From: an uncultured Selenomonas sp.
GTDB lineage: Bacteria; Bacillota; Negativicutes; Selenomonadales; Selenomonadaceae
NCBI GenBank assembly: GCA_945494195.1
Contig: CALYVJ010000048.1
Location: 1-9,056, forward strand
Length of the DNA: 9,056 nt
Direction of reading: 5' to 3'
Shown: piece by piece, positions 1 to 6,543 of the stretch
Layout of the letters: each line of letters opens with the position of its first letter
Numbering within the stretch: the first letter of the stretch is position 1
Translations under genes and position numbers: made by a program
The notes under the pieces: model-generated
Database searches by the model: none
What the model was told of the DNA's origin: nothing
Seen by the model: only the letters and a program-made list of their open reading frames with translations

Positions 1-1691
1 ATGGTTTTTCCGGCATCCATGTAAGCGCAGTTACCGGTTATTTTACCACTTTCGTCAATATCCATATTCTCAGCAGCTGGTTTCTTAGGAAGTCCCGGCA
101 TCGTCAGGATATTTCCGGTCAGGGCAACGATAAAGCCTGCACCGGCTGCGATGCGAAGTTCCCGCACGGTAATCGAAAAACCGCTTGGCCGTCCAAGCTT
201 CGAGGCATCATCCGACAGGGAATACTGCGTCTTAGCCATGCAGACCGGCATCTTATCAAAGCCTAGAGCCTCGATTTCCTGCAGTTGCTTCTTGGCCGCC
301 GCCGTGAACACTACCCCATCAGCACCGTAAATCTCACGTGCGACAGCGGTGATTTTCTCGGGAATGGACTGCTCCGTCTCATACATGAAATGGAAGTCGT
401 TCTTCTTAGCAAAAGCTTCTTCAACTTTCTCCGCCAGTTTCAAGCCGCCCTCACCGCCTTTGGCCCAAACCTCCGACAATGCGACTTCTGCCCCGAGCTC
501 GTTGCACTTCTTTTCCACAAAGTCGAGTTCTTCCTTCGTATCTGTCGGAAAGGCATTAATGGCAACCACGGCGGGAAGGCCAAACTTCTGGATGTTCTCG
601 ATATGCTTGGTGAGATTTGCCAATCCTTTTTCAAGAGCTGCCATGTCAACATGATCAAGCTCTTTCTTGTCGAGGCCGCCATGCATCTTGAGTGCACGTA
701 CCGTAGCGACAATGACGACGGCATCAGGATGGATGCCAGCAAAGCGGCACTTGATGTCAAGGAATTTCTCAGCCCCGAGGTCAGCGCCGAAACCAGCTTC
801 CGTAACCACATAATCCGCAAACTTCAAGGCAAATTTCGTGGCCATGACGCTGTTGCAGCCATGGGCAATATTGGCAAATGGGCCGCCGTGGATAAAGGCC
901 GGCGTCCCCTCCAGCGTCTGCACGAGATTCGGCTTGATGGCATCCTTGAACAGCAGCGTCAGCGCTCCCGTAACGTTGAGCTCCTTGGCATGGACGGCAC
1001 GGCCATCCCGGGTATAGGCAACGACGATTTCCCCGAGGCGCTTTTTCATATCCTCCAGCCCCGAAGCCAGGCACAAGATAGCCATCATCTCCGAGGCCAC
1101 CGTGATATCAAAGCCTGTCTCCCGCGGCACGCCATGGGCCTTGCCCCCCATACCGATGACAACATGGCGCAGCGCACGGTCATTGAGGTCCAGCACGCGT
1201 TTCCAGACGACACGGCGCACATCGATATCCAGTGCATTCCCCTGCTGGATATGGTTATCGATGACGGCTGCCAGTAAATTATGCGCCATCGTAATCGCAT
1301 GGAAATCACCGGTAAAGTGCAAGTTGATGTCCTCCATCGGCACCACCTGGGCATAACCACCGCCAGCAGCGCCGCCTTTAAGGCCGAAGCATGGTCCCAG
1401 CGACGGCTCACGCAAGGCAACGGCAACTTTCTTGCCCTGTTTATGGAAGGCATCCGCAAGCCCTACACTTGTCGTCGTCTTGCCCTCGCCAGCCGGCGTC
1501 GGATTGATAGCCGTCACGAGGACGAGTTTCCCATTCGGACACTCCTTGACTTTGTCCCAAGCATCCAGCGTGATTTTCGCCTTATACTTGCCATAGAGTT
1601 CCAATTCATCTTCCGAGATTTCCAGTTTCTCGGCGATTTTCCGGATGTCCTGCATCTCTGCTTCCTGAGCAATCTCCACATCAGTTTTCAT
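1..1691 (-). CDS. fhs: Formate-tetrahydrofolate ligase, 3' end outside the window
   Basis: This enzyme uses ATP to join formate to tetrahydrofolate, giving 10-formyl-tetrahydrofolate in cytosolic one-carbon metabolism. The minus frame is open from ATG at 1691 to the window edge: 563 codons with no stop. Visible family marks are the N-terminus [13 protein letters not shown], the P-loop TPAGEGKT (residues 65-72), the signature [20 protein letters not shown] (110-129), [14 protein letters not shown] (269-282) and [15 protein letters not shown] (296-310). A purine-rich ribosome binding site (AGAGGAGA, 1702-1709) lies 10 bases before the ATG. The start is 44 bases after the folD stop, and FolD carries out the next reactions on the product, so co-transcription is likely. 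The family normally ends about two residues after the GKITG-like motif, at about 556-560 residues. Here the frame continues for at least ten residues past that motif (554-563), so there may be a C-terminal tail. The family assignment is secure and the end of the protein is unknown. Confidence 0.97.
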   Translation of the reverse strand, partial: MKTDVEIAQEAEMQDIRKIAEKLEISEDELELYGKYKAKITLDAWDKVKECPNGKLVLVTAINPTPAGEGKTTTSVGLADAFHKQGKKVAVALREPSLGPCFGLKGGAAGGGYAQVVPMEDINLHFTGDFHAITMAHNLLAAVIDNHIQQGNALDIDVRRVVWKRVLDLNDRALRHVVIGMGGKAHGVPRETGFDITVASEMMAILCLASGLEDMKKRLGEIVVAYTRDGRAVHAKELNVTGALTLLFKDAIKPNLVQTLEGTPAFIHGGPFANIAHGCNSVMATKFALKFADYVVTEAGFGADLGAEKFLDIKCRFAGIHPDAVVIVATVRALKMHGGLDKKELDHVDMAALEKGLANLTKHIENIQKFGLPAVVAINAFPTDTKEELDFVEKKCNELGAEVALSEVWAKGGEGGLKLAEKVEEAFAKKNDFHFMYETEQSIPEKITAVAREIYGADGVVFTAAAKKQLQEIEALGFDKMPVCMAKTQYSLSDDASKLGRPSGFSITVRELRIAAGAGFIVALTGNILTMPGLPKKPAAENMDIDESGKITGNCAYMDAGKT

Positions 1692-1735
1692 TAGGCTTTC
1701 TTCTCCTCTGTTTGTTTCCGTGAAAGATATTCGGT

Positions 1736-2599
1736 TTATTTGCAGACTGCCTTTTCGGCTGCCTTGACAACATTCTGCATGAGCATTGCCACCGTCAGGA
1801 GTCCTACACCTCCCGGCACTGGCGTTATCGCTCCTGCCACTTCCTTGACGGACTCAAAATCCACATCGCCCACAAGCTTTTTCGGGGCAATGCGGTTGAT
1901 CCCGACATCGATGACCGTCGCTCCCGGTTTTACCATATCCGCCGTGACAAAATTCGGCCTGCCGATAGCTGCCACAAGGACATCGGCTTCACGCGTGATT
2001 TCAGCGAGATTTTCCGTATGCGAATGGCAGATAGTCACAGTCGCATTCTTGGCCAGCAGCAGATGAAGCATCGGCTTGCCCACGATATTGCTGCGGCCGA
2101 TGACAACGGCCCGTTTCCCCTCCAGGGGAATGTCCGCCAGCTCCAGCATACGGATGCAGCCTGCCGGTGTGCACGGGACGAGTCCATCTTCCCCGGTTAC
2201 GAGCCGCCCAACATTGACCGGATGAAACCCATCGACATCCTTAGCGGGGTCAATGCGGTTTAAAATTTCCGCCTCATATTGGGCGATCTGAGCTGGCAGC
2301 GGCAACTGAACCAAGATGCCATGAATGCGCTTATCGAGATTGAGTTCGTCAATCTTAGCGATAAGTTCCTGTTTTGATGTCGTCTCCGGCATCTCCACCA
2401 CTTCCGAATAAATCCCCAGCGCTTCGCAGGCTTTATTCTTATTGCGGACATAAACCTGTGATGCCGGATCGCTGCCGACGATAATGACGGCCAATCCTGG
2501 ATTCACTCCGTATTTCTCCCGCAGAACTTCCGCCCTGCGGCCTGCATCATCCTTGAACTGCTGTGCAAAGACCTTTCCTTCGAGAATTCTCGCTGACAT
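1736..2599 (-). CDS. folD: FolD: methylene-THF dehydrogenase / methenyl-THF cyclohydrolase
   Basis: This bifunctional cytosolic enzyme interconverts 5,10-methylene-, 5,10-methenyl- and 10-formyl-tetrahydrofolate, using NAD(P). The 287-residue length is normal for FolD. The active-site helix [15 protein letters not shown] carries Tyr50 and Lys54, which match the catalytic pair of the family. Also present are [10 protein letters not shown] (93-102), [10 protein letters not shown] (120-129), PCTPAG (142-147), the nucleotide-binding turn [12 protein letters not shown] (165-176) and the C-terminal [11 protein letters not shown] (259-269). The start is ATG at 2599, preceded by the strong ribosome binding site AGGGAGGGA (2604-2612). 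The gene begins 23 bases after the ubiA-family stop and is followed by fhs 44 bases later. FolD and Fhs therefore form a one-carbon pair at the distal end of the operon. No key residue looks altered. Confidence 0.98.
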   Translation of the reverse strand: MSARILEGKVFAQQFKDDAGRRAEVLREKYGVNPGLAVIIVGSDPASQVYVRNKNKACEALGIYSEVVEMPETTSKQELIAKIDELNLDKRIHGILVQLPLPAQIAQYEAEILNRIDPAKDVDGFHPVNVGRLVTGEDGLVPCTPAGCIRMLELADIPLEGKRAVVIGRSNIVGKPMLHLLLAKNATVTICHSHTENLAEITREADVLVAAIGRPNFVTADMVKPGATVIDVGINRIAPKKLVGDVDFESVKEVAGAITPVPGGVGLLTVAMLMQNVVKAAEKAVCK

Positions 2600-2622
2600 A
2601 GAGTCCCTCCCTGATAAATGGA

Positions 2623-3492
2623 TTACAGATAAAAACTAAGCCAGGTGCATACGCAAATAGCCACCGAAACGATGCCGTTACGCATAAAATAGCGCTGCGT
2701 GACCTGAGAAAAATCCGTTGGGCTCACGAGTCCATGCTGATAGACCAGCGTTCCCGCCGCAATGCCAACCCCGAAATAGTATGGGGCTGTCAGCTGCAGC
2801 ATCACCCCCACTGCAAAGAAGCAGACAACGCAGATGATATGCAGGGCAACCGCAATCTTGAATGCCCCTGCAGCCCCGTACTCCGTTGCCAGGGAATGAA
2901 GCCCCTGGCTCTTGTCAAACGCTTCATCCTGTGCGCCATACATGGCATCAAAACCACCAATCCATAGTGCTACCGCAATACATAAGAGCACCATTGGCAC
3001 GGTAACCTGGCCGCTGACAGCGACCCATCCCCCTGCCGGAGCCATGCCGATGGCAAGCCCCAGAAACAAGTGGCACCAGCCCGTAAAACGCTTCGTAAAC
3101 GGATAAATCATAAACGGGATAGCAGCGATTGGCAACAGGTAGATACAAATTGGATGCAGCTGGGTAACCGAAATCACCATCAAAGCCAGGCAAATGGCGA
3201 TAAAGATTTTTGCCTCCCGTTGGGAAATATCTCCCCGCACCATGGCACGGTACTGCATCCGCGGCTGCTGGCTGTCATATTTGACATCGGCCAGATTATC
3301 CATCGCCAGCGCAGCAGCCCGACCCGTCGTGATGGCCAGCGCGATCCAGAAAAGATCATGCAGGGATGGCTGGCCGCCAGCGGCCAGCAGCGCCGCCATG
3401 AACGCAAAGGGCAGGTCAAAGATCGTATGATGGAGCGCAACGTTATTGATATGTGCTTTGATATTAATCAATCGAGACCAAGCTCCTTCCAC
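2623..3492 (-). CDS. ubiA: UbiA-family prenyltransferase, probably menaquinone pathway (MqnP-like)
   Basis: This integral membrane enzyme attaches a polyprenyl chain to an aromatic ring. The 289-residue protein has several hydrophobic segments and both Asp-rich motifs that bind Mg-diphosphate: NLADVKYD (Asn66, Asp69, Asp73) and DAMYGAQDEAFD (Asp182, Tyr185, Gln188, Asp189, Asp193), followed by GLHSLA (197-202). The second motif and the N-terminal HHTIFDLPFAFM (21-32) resemble the UbiA-like proteins found with futalosine-pathway genes. I therefore infer 1,4-dihydroxy-6-naphthoate as the acceptor rather than 4-hydroxybenzoate, and ubiA is used here only as a family name. The start is uncertain. 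GTG at 3492 overlaps the end of the ubiD-family gene by 25 bases. TTG at 3471 would share a TTGA with the ubiD TGA stop and has AAGGAG (3483-3488) 11 bases before it. Either way, translation is probably coupled to the upstream gene. Confidence 0.9.
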   Translation of the reverse strand: MEGAWSRLINIKAHINNVALHHTIFDLPFAFMAALLAAGGQPSLHDLFWIALAITTGRAAALAMDNLADVKYDSQQPRMQYRAMVRGDISQREAKIFIAICLALMVISVTQLHPICIYLLPIAAIPFMIYPFTKRFTGWCHLFLGLAIGMAPAGGWVAVSGQVTVPMVLLCIAVALWIGGFDAMYGAQDEAFDKSQGLHSLATEYGAAGAFKIAVALHIICVVCFFAVGVMLQLTAPYYFGVGIAAGTLVYQHGLVSPTDFSQVTQRYFMRNGIVSVAICVCTWLSFYL

Positions 3493-4928
3493 TTGGCATC
3501 GACCTTCTGGCGGATATCCTCAGACATGCTGATTTCTTCCGGCCACTCACGGATATGCCCTTCTTCCGGCCAGGTCTTCGTGGCATCAATGCCGAGCTTG
3601 GCGCCCCACTTCGCCATCGGTGAGGAGTGGTCAAGCACATCGAGCGGGCCCTCGACGATCTCGAGGTCATGTTTCGCATCAATGTTATTGTAGACACGCC
3701 ACCAGACTTCCTTCAGATCCTGGACATTGACATGGGCATCGACGACGATGATCATCTTGACGTTCATCATCTGGCCCATCCCCCAAAGTGCATGCATGAC
3801 CTTGCGGGCCTGCATGGGATAAGACTTCTTGATGGATACAATACAGCAGTCATGGAACACGCCCTCCAGCGGCATGTTAATATCGAGGATTTCCGGCTGC
3901 ATCTGCTGCAAAAGCGGCAGGAAGATGCGCTCCGTGGCCTTAGCCAAATAGCAGTCCTCCATTGGCGGCTTACCGACCACCGTGGACGAGTAGATGGCGT
4001 CCTTGCGGTGGGTAATTGCCGTGATATGGAATACCGGATAATCGTCAGCCAGGGAATAGTACCCCGTATGATCGCCAAAGGGCCCCTCGCGGCGGACTTC
4101 ATCCGTCATGACATAACCTTCCAGGATAATTTCCGCATTGGCCGGCACTTCGATATCCACCGTCTTGCACTTAACCATCTCGACGGATTTATGCCGCAGG
4201 AATCCTGCGAAAACCATCTCATCGATATCCCGCGGCAGTGGAGCCGTCGCCGCATAGGTCACCACCGGATCGGTACCGATAGCCACAGCTACCTCGATGC
4301 GGTCGCCCCCCTGCGCTTTCGTATCGCGGAAGTTCTCAGCACCGTTCTTATGGATATGCCAATGCATGCCCGTCGTGCGGCTGTCGTACTTCTGCAGGCG
4401 ATACATGCCCACATTTCGCTTGCCTGTCTTGGGGTTCTTGGTGAACACCAGCGGCAGCGTGACGAACGGGCCGCCATCATCCGGCCAGCATTTAAGAATA
4501 GGAATCTCATCGAGGCTCGGATTCTCTGTCTCCACCACTTCCTGGCATGGTGCGTTCTTCACATATTTCGGAAAATTGATGGCGCGCTTAATCATCGGAA
4601 TCATCGTGACAACACTCATCTTATTCTGCAAGGAAACATATGGAAGTTTCATCATCTCGCGCAGTTCATCGGCAACATCGTCAAGTTTTTCCACGCCCAA
4701 TGCCAGTGCCATGCGTTCATAGCTGCCAAACGCATTCATGAGTACCGGCATCTTGGATCCCTTGACATTCTCAAATAACAAGGCGACATTCTTGTCGCCT
4801 TCCATCTTGGACACACGGTCTGTGATTTCCGTGATTTCCAGTTCCGGATCTACTTCCGTCTGGATGCGCTTGAGCAGGCCGCGTTTTTCGAGCTCAGCGA
4901 TAAATTCCCGTAAATCCTTAAAAGCCAA
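3468..4928 (-). CDS. ubiD: UbiD-family prenylated-FMN decarboxylase, probably menaquinone biosynthesis
   Basis: This cytosolic decarboxylase removes the ring carboxylate of a prenylated quinone precursor, using prenylated FMN made by a UbiX partner that is not encoded in this window. At 486 residues it has normal family length and order: the N-terminus AFKDLREFIAELEKRG, then NVGMYRLQKYD (172-182) and MHWHIHKNG (188-196) in the cofactor and metal region, then the hallmark EGPFGDHTGYYS (281-292) containing the acidic active-site residue. The start is TTG at 4928. It is supported by AGGGAGGA (4935-4942) with a 6-base spacer, by an in-frame TAG at 4941-4943, and by the family-typical residues right after it. 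The nearby ATG at 4931-4933 is in another frame. The gene follows tatC by 23 bases and overlaps the UbiA-family gene. With the UbiA protein and polyprenyl synthase, it points to menaquinone by the futalosine route (an MqnL-like role); this is an inference. Confidence 0.95.
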   Translation of the reverse strand: MAFKDLREFIAELEKRGLLKRIQTEVDPELEITEITDRVSKMEGDKNVALLFENVKGSKMPVLMNAFGSYERMALALGVEKLDDVADELREMMKLPYVSLQNKMSVVTMIPMIKRAINFPKYVKNAPCQEVVETENPSLDEIPILKCWPDDGGPFVTLPLVFTKNPKTGKRNVGMYRLQKYDSRTTGMHWHIHKNGAENFRDTKAQGGDRIEVAVAIGTDPVVTYAATAPLPRDIDEMVFAGFLRHKSVEMVKCKTVDIEVPANAEIILEGYVMTDEVRREGPFGDHTGYYSLADDYPVFHITAITHRKDAIYSSTVVGKPPMEDCYLAKATERIFLPLLQQMQPEILDINMPLEGVFHDCCIVSIKKSYPMQARKVMHALWGMGQMMNVKMIIVVDAHVNVQDLKEVWWRVYNNIDAKHDLEIVEGPLDVLDHSSPMAKWGAKLGIDATKTWPEEGHIREWPEEISMSEDIRQKVDAKWKELGLD

Positions 4929-4934
4929 AACATT

Positions 4935-4942
4935 TCCTCCCT
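4935..4942 (-). promoter_or_regulatory. Ribosome binding site that fixes the TTG start of the UbiD-family gene
   Basis: The minus strand reads AGGGAGGA, then six bases, then TTG at 4928. An in-frame stop (TAG, 4941-4943) overlaps the site, so no earlier start in this frame is possible. The ATG between them begins only one base after the motif and is out of frame. Confidence 0.8.
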
Positions 4943-4951
4943 AAAAGTGCC

Positions 4952-5734
4952 TCAGTGGCGCAGAACATAACGAACGATAAAATAACCGACTTCATAAAGG
5001 ATGATAATCGGCAATGCAATCATCGACTGCGTGAAGATATCCGGCGTCGGCGTAATCAATGCCCCCACTACAAAGGACAGAAAAATGACAATGCGCTGGT
5101 ACTTCTTTAAATAAGCTGAGGTTATGATTCCCATTTTGCCCATAATCGTAATGATGAGCGGTAATTCAAAAATAAAGCCAAAGGGCATTACAAACATAAT
5201 GACAAAGTCAAAATATTTGTCCACCGAGAACATCGCTTCCAGTTCTGCGCTGTTAAAGCCCATAAAAAAGCGAATACCAGCCGGCAGCACCAGAAAAAAG
5301 GAAAAGGCCAGCCCGGCAAAGAACAGGATAACCGAAGTCGGCACAATGATGCCTAAGACTGCACGTTCCTTATGGGTAAGTGCCGGCAGGAAAAACCGCC
5401 AAACGTGCCAAAACACAATGGGCAGTGCCAGCAGAAATCCGGTCACACAGGCAACTTTCAAATACGTGAAAAAAGCCTCAGACGGTTGCATATAGTAAAG
5501 CTTGCCCGCCGGCAGGGTAATGTAATGCATGATCTGATCAATAAAGAAATACCCCACACAACTGCCCAGTGCAACAGCAATCAGGCACTTGATAAGCCGG
5601 CTGCGGAGCTCTGTCAAATGCGCAACCAACGACATCGTGCCATCATCATCATGAACGTACTCCACCGATCCGGGCTCAATTACTCCCCGCGGCTGTGGCG
5701 CCGCTATTTCTTCATATTGTTTCTCTTCTGCCAT
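4952..5734 (-). CDS. tatC: Sec-independent protein translocase subunit TatC
   Basis: TatC is the polytopic inner-membrane core of the twin-arginine translocase. It recognises RR signal peptides on folded cargo and recruits TatA. The 260-residue protein shows about six membrane segments and the conserved cytoplasmic motif HLTELRSRL (39-47). It also has LPIVFWHVWRFFLPALTHKER (104-124), whose terminal KER carries the Glu matching the signal-binding Glu of E. coli TatC. ALITPTPDIFTQSMIALPI (225-243) is the conserved late loop. About 35 residues precede the first motif, against about ten in E. coli. They are acidic and proline-containing, including VHDDDG. ATG at 5734 is preferred because of GGTGGAG (5739-5745); the internal Met34 has no ribosome binding site. 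The gene lies 15 bases after tatA and 23 before the UbiD-family gene. Confidence 0.97.
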   Translation of the reverse strand: MAEEKQYEEIAAPQPRGVIEPGSVEYVHDDDGTMSLVAHLTELRSRLIKCLIAVALGSCVGYFFIDQIMHYITLPAGKLYYMQPSEAFFTYLKVACVTGFLLALPIVFWHVWRFFLPALTHKERAVLGIIVPTSVILFFAGLAFSFFLVLPAGIRFFMGFNSAELEAMFSVDKYFDFVIMFVMPFGFIFELPLIITIMGKMGIITSAYLKKYQRIVIFLSFVVGALITPTPDIFTQSMIALPIIILYEVGYFIVRYVLRH

Positions 5735-5749
5735 GTAACTCCACCTGGC

Positions 5750-5968
5750 TTACTGCTTTGTCGTATCAGACTTCGACGGCAGTTCCTTCGGCTGCTCCGT
5801 TACATTAGTCATCGTCTGCTCGGCCTGCTTTGCCTCATCACCAGTCGCACTGGACTTGAATTCACGAATTCCCTTGCCAAGGGCCTTGCCAATCTCTGGC
5901 AGACGGCTTGGTCCAAAAATCACAAGGGCAATCAACACTACAATTCCGGCTTGCCATGGACTAAACAT
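5750..5968 (-). CDS. tatA: Twin-arginine translocase subunit TatA
   Basis: TatA oligomerises to form the passage for folded proteins once TatC has bound a substrate. This 72-residue protein has one N-terminal membrane helix ([14 protein letters not shown], 5-18), the hinge FGPSRLPE (18-25), an amphipathic helix ([15 protein letters not shown], 26-40) and a charged tail, which is the complete TatA plan. Gln6 takes the position of the polar TatA residue (Gln8 in E. coli), unlike the Glu in the TatB-like protein upstream. ATG at 5968 has AGGAGGA (5975-5981) six bases before it. A longer frame from an ATG at 5995 has no ribosome binding site and would add an atypical leader. It is the first gene after the promoter at 6022-6050 and lies 15 bases ahead of tatC. 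Confidence 0.95.
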   Translation of the reverse strand: MFSPWQAGIVVLIALVIFGPSRLPEIGKALGKGIREFKSSATGDEAKQAEQTMTNVTEQPKELPSKSDTTKQ

Positions 5969-5974
5969 AAAAAA

Positions 5975-5981
5975 TCCTCCT
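5975..5981 (-). promoter_or_regulatory. Ribosome binding site that fixes the tatA start
   Basis: The minus strand reads AGGAGGA followed by a six-base spacer and ATG at 5968. This favours that start over an in-frame ATG at 5995, which lacks any such motif. Confidence 0.8.
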
Positions 5982-6021
5982 AAAAAACAATTCATCTACG
6001 CGATTATATTTACTCTTTTTT

Positions 6022-6050
6022 ATTATAACGAAAAACCATAAAAATCTCAA
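6022..6050 (-). promoter_or_regulatory. Sigma-A-type promoter for tatA-tatC-ubiD-ubiA-folD-fhs
   Basis: On the minus strand, TTGAGA (6045-6050) is separated by exactly 17 bases from a perfect TATAAT (6022-6027). The region is AT-rich and lies between a terminator and the tatA ribosome binding site. A transcript start near 6015 would give a leader of about 47 bases. No other equally good promoter was seen ahead of the six genes, which have small gaps or overlaps, so it may drive them all. Confidence 0.75.
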
Positions 6051-6058
6051 TGAAACAT

Positions 6059-6097
6059 ATTCTACCTATCATATGAAATCCTTATGATAGATAGAAT
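6059..6097. repeat. Imperfect inverted repeat upstream of the tatA promoter, candidate operator
   Basis: Two 15-base arms (6059-6073 and 6083-6097) are complementary at 14 of 15 positions around a 9-base centre. The inner eight pairs, CTATCATA with TATGATAG, are perfect; the one mismatch is C6065 against A6091. The repeat directly abuts the terminator stem on one side and ends eight bases upstream of the -35 element on the other. Its centre is about 63 bases upstream of the inferred transcript start, a place where activators often bind. It has no GC-rich core or T-run, so it does not look like a terminator. A protein-binding role is an inference. Confidence 0.5.
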
Positions 6098-6132
6098 AAA
6101 AACCATCATTGCCAAAGACAATGATGGTTTTT
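6098..6132 (-). terminator. Rho-independent terminator after the tatB-like gene
   Basis: A perfect 14-bp stem (6098-6111 with 6119-6132) encloses a 7-base loop. On the minus strand the 3' arm ends in TTTTT followed by ATT, a standard intrinsic terminator form. It lies 13 bases past the tatB-like stop and upstream of the tatA promoter. The 5' arm starts with AAAAA, so it could also act on the plus strand, but no plus-strand gene is present. Confidence 0.88.
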
Positions 6133-6145
6133 AACTGCCAATAAG

Positions 6146-6505
6146 TTATTCCGCTTTCTTGCCCGCCTGCTCCTGAATCTGCTGACGCACGGATTCCTGC
6201 GTTGGAGCCTGATAAGCCGGAGCGGTCGGCTGCGCAGTCTCCTTCGGAGCTGGCTGTTCCGCAGCTGCATTCGTCGGAGTCTCTGGTGCAGTTGGTGCCG
6301 GTTTGGGAGCCTGCGGCTGTGCGGTCGCCTGCTGCTGTACAGGAGCCTGCTCCGGCGCATTGATTGCCTGCGAAAGGGCATTTGTCGCCTTTTTAAACTC
6401 CCGAACCCCTTTTCCTAACGAACGGGCTACCTCAGGGAGCTTGCCCGGGCCAAAAACCACCAAACCTACTACCAAAATCATGATAAGTTCAGGAGCACTC
6501 AACAT
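6146..6505 (-). CDS. tatB: Tat translocase subunit, TatB-like
   Basis: This is a Hcf106/TatA-B family protein: one N-terminal membrane helix, the hinge FGPGKLPE, an amphipathic helix (VARSLGKGVREFKKA) and a long tail. Two details favour TatB over TatA. Glu6 stands where E. coli TatB has Glu8, and the spacing Glu, seven residues, then GLVVFGP matches TatB GLVVLGP. The neighbouring TatA has Gln at that position. TatB would sit with TatC in the receptor complex for RR signal peptides. Residues about 50-105 are rich in Ala, Pro, Gln and Thr and probably unstructured. I chose ATG at 6505: TGGAGG (6515-6520) is 9 bases before it but only 3 bases before ATG 6511. The gene follows the prenyl synthase closely and ends at a terminator, so it is separated from tatAC. 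A second TatA is the alternative reading. Confidence 0.85.
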   Translation of the reverse strand: MLSAPELIMILVVGLVVFGPGKLPEVARSLGKGVREFKKATNALSQAINAPEQAPVQQQATAQPQAPKPAPTAPETPTNAAAEQPAPKETAQPTAPAYQAPTQESVRQQIQEQAGKKAE

Positions 6506-6514
6506 AATCATTTT

Positions 6515-6520
6515 CCTCCA
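6515..6520 (-). promoter_or_regulatory. Ribosome binding site for the tatB-like gene
   Basis: TGGAGG on the minus strand lies nine bases before ATG 6505 and three bases before ATG 6511. The spacing favours the inner start and shortens the protein by two residues, to 119. Confidence 0.6.
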
Positions 6521-6543
6521 AACATTCCCAAATCTCTAATCCA

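Noticed and set aside
285..1277. Plus-strand open frame of 330 codons
   Set aside because: It lies wholly antisense to fhs, whose motifs are fully conserved on the minus strand, and its translation resembles no family I know.
3627..4778. Plus-strand open frame of 383 codons
   Set aside because: It is antisense to the UbiD-family gene. The His- and Arg-rich composition is typical of a complementary-strand shadow.
4931..4933. ATG ahead of the UbiD-family gene as its start
   Set aside because: It is out of frame with the protein and only one base from the ribosome binding site; TTG 4928 fits both spacing and family N-terminus.
5635..5637. Internal ATG (Met34) as the tatC start
   Set aside because: No ribosome binding site precedes it, whereas ATG 5734 has GGTGGAG at a suitable distance.
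5969..5995. Longer tatA start at ATG 5995
   Set aside because: It has no ribosome binding site, would place the AGGAGGA motif inside the coding region, and adds residues not typical of TatA.
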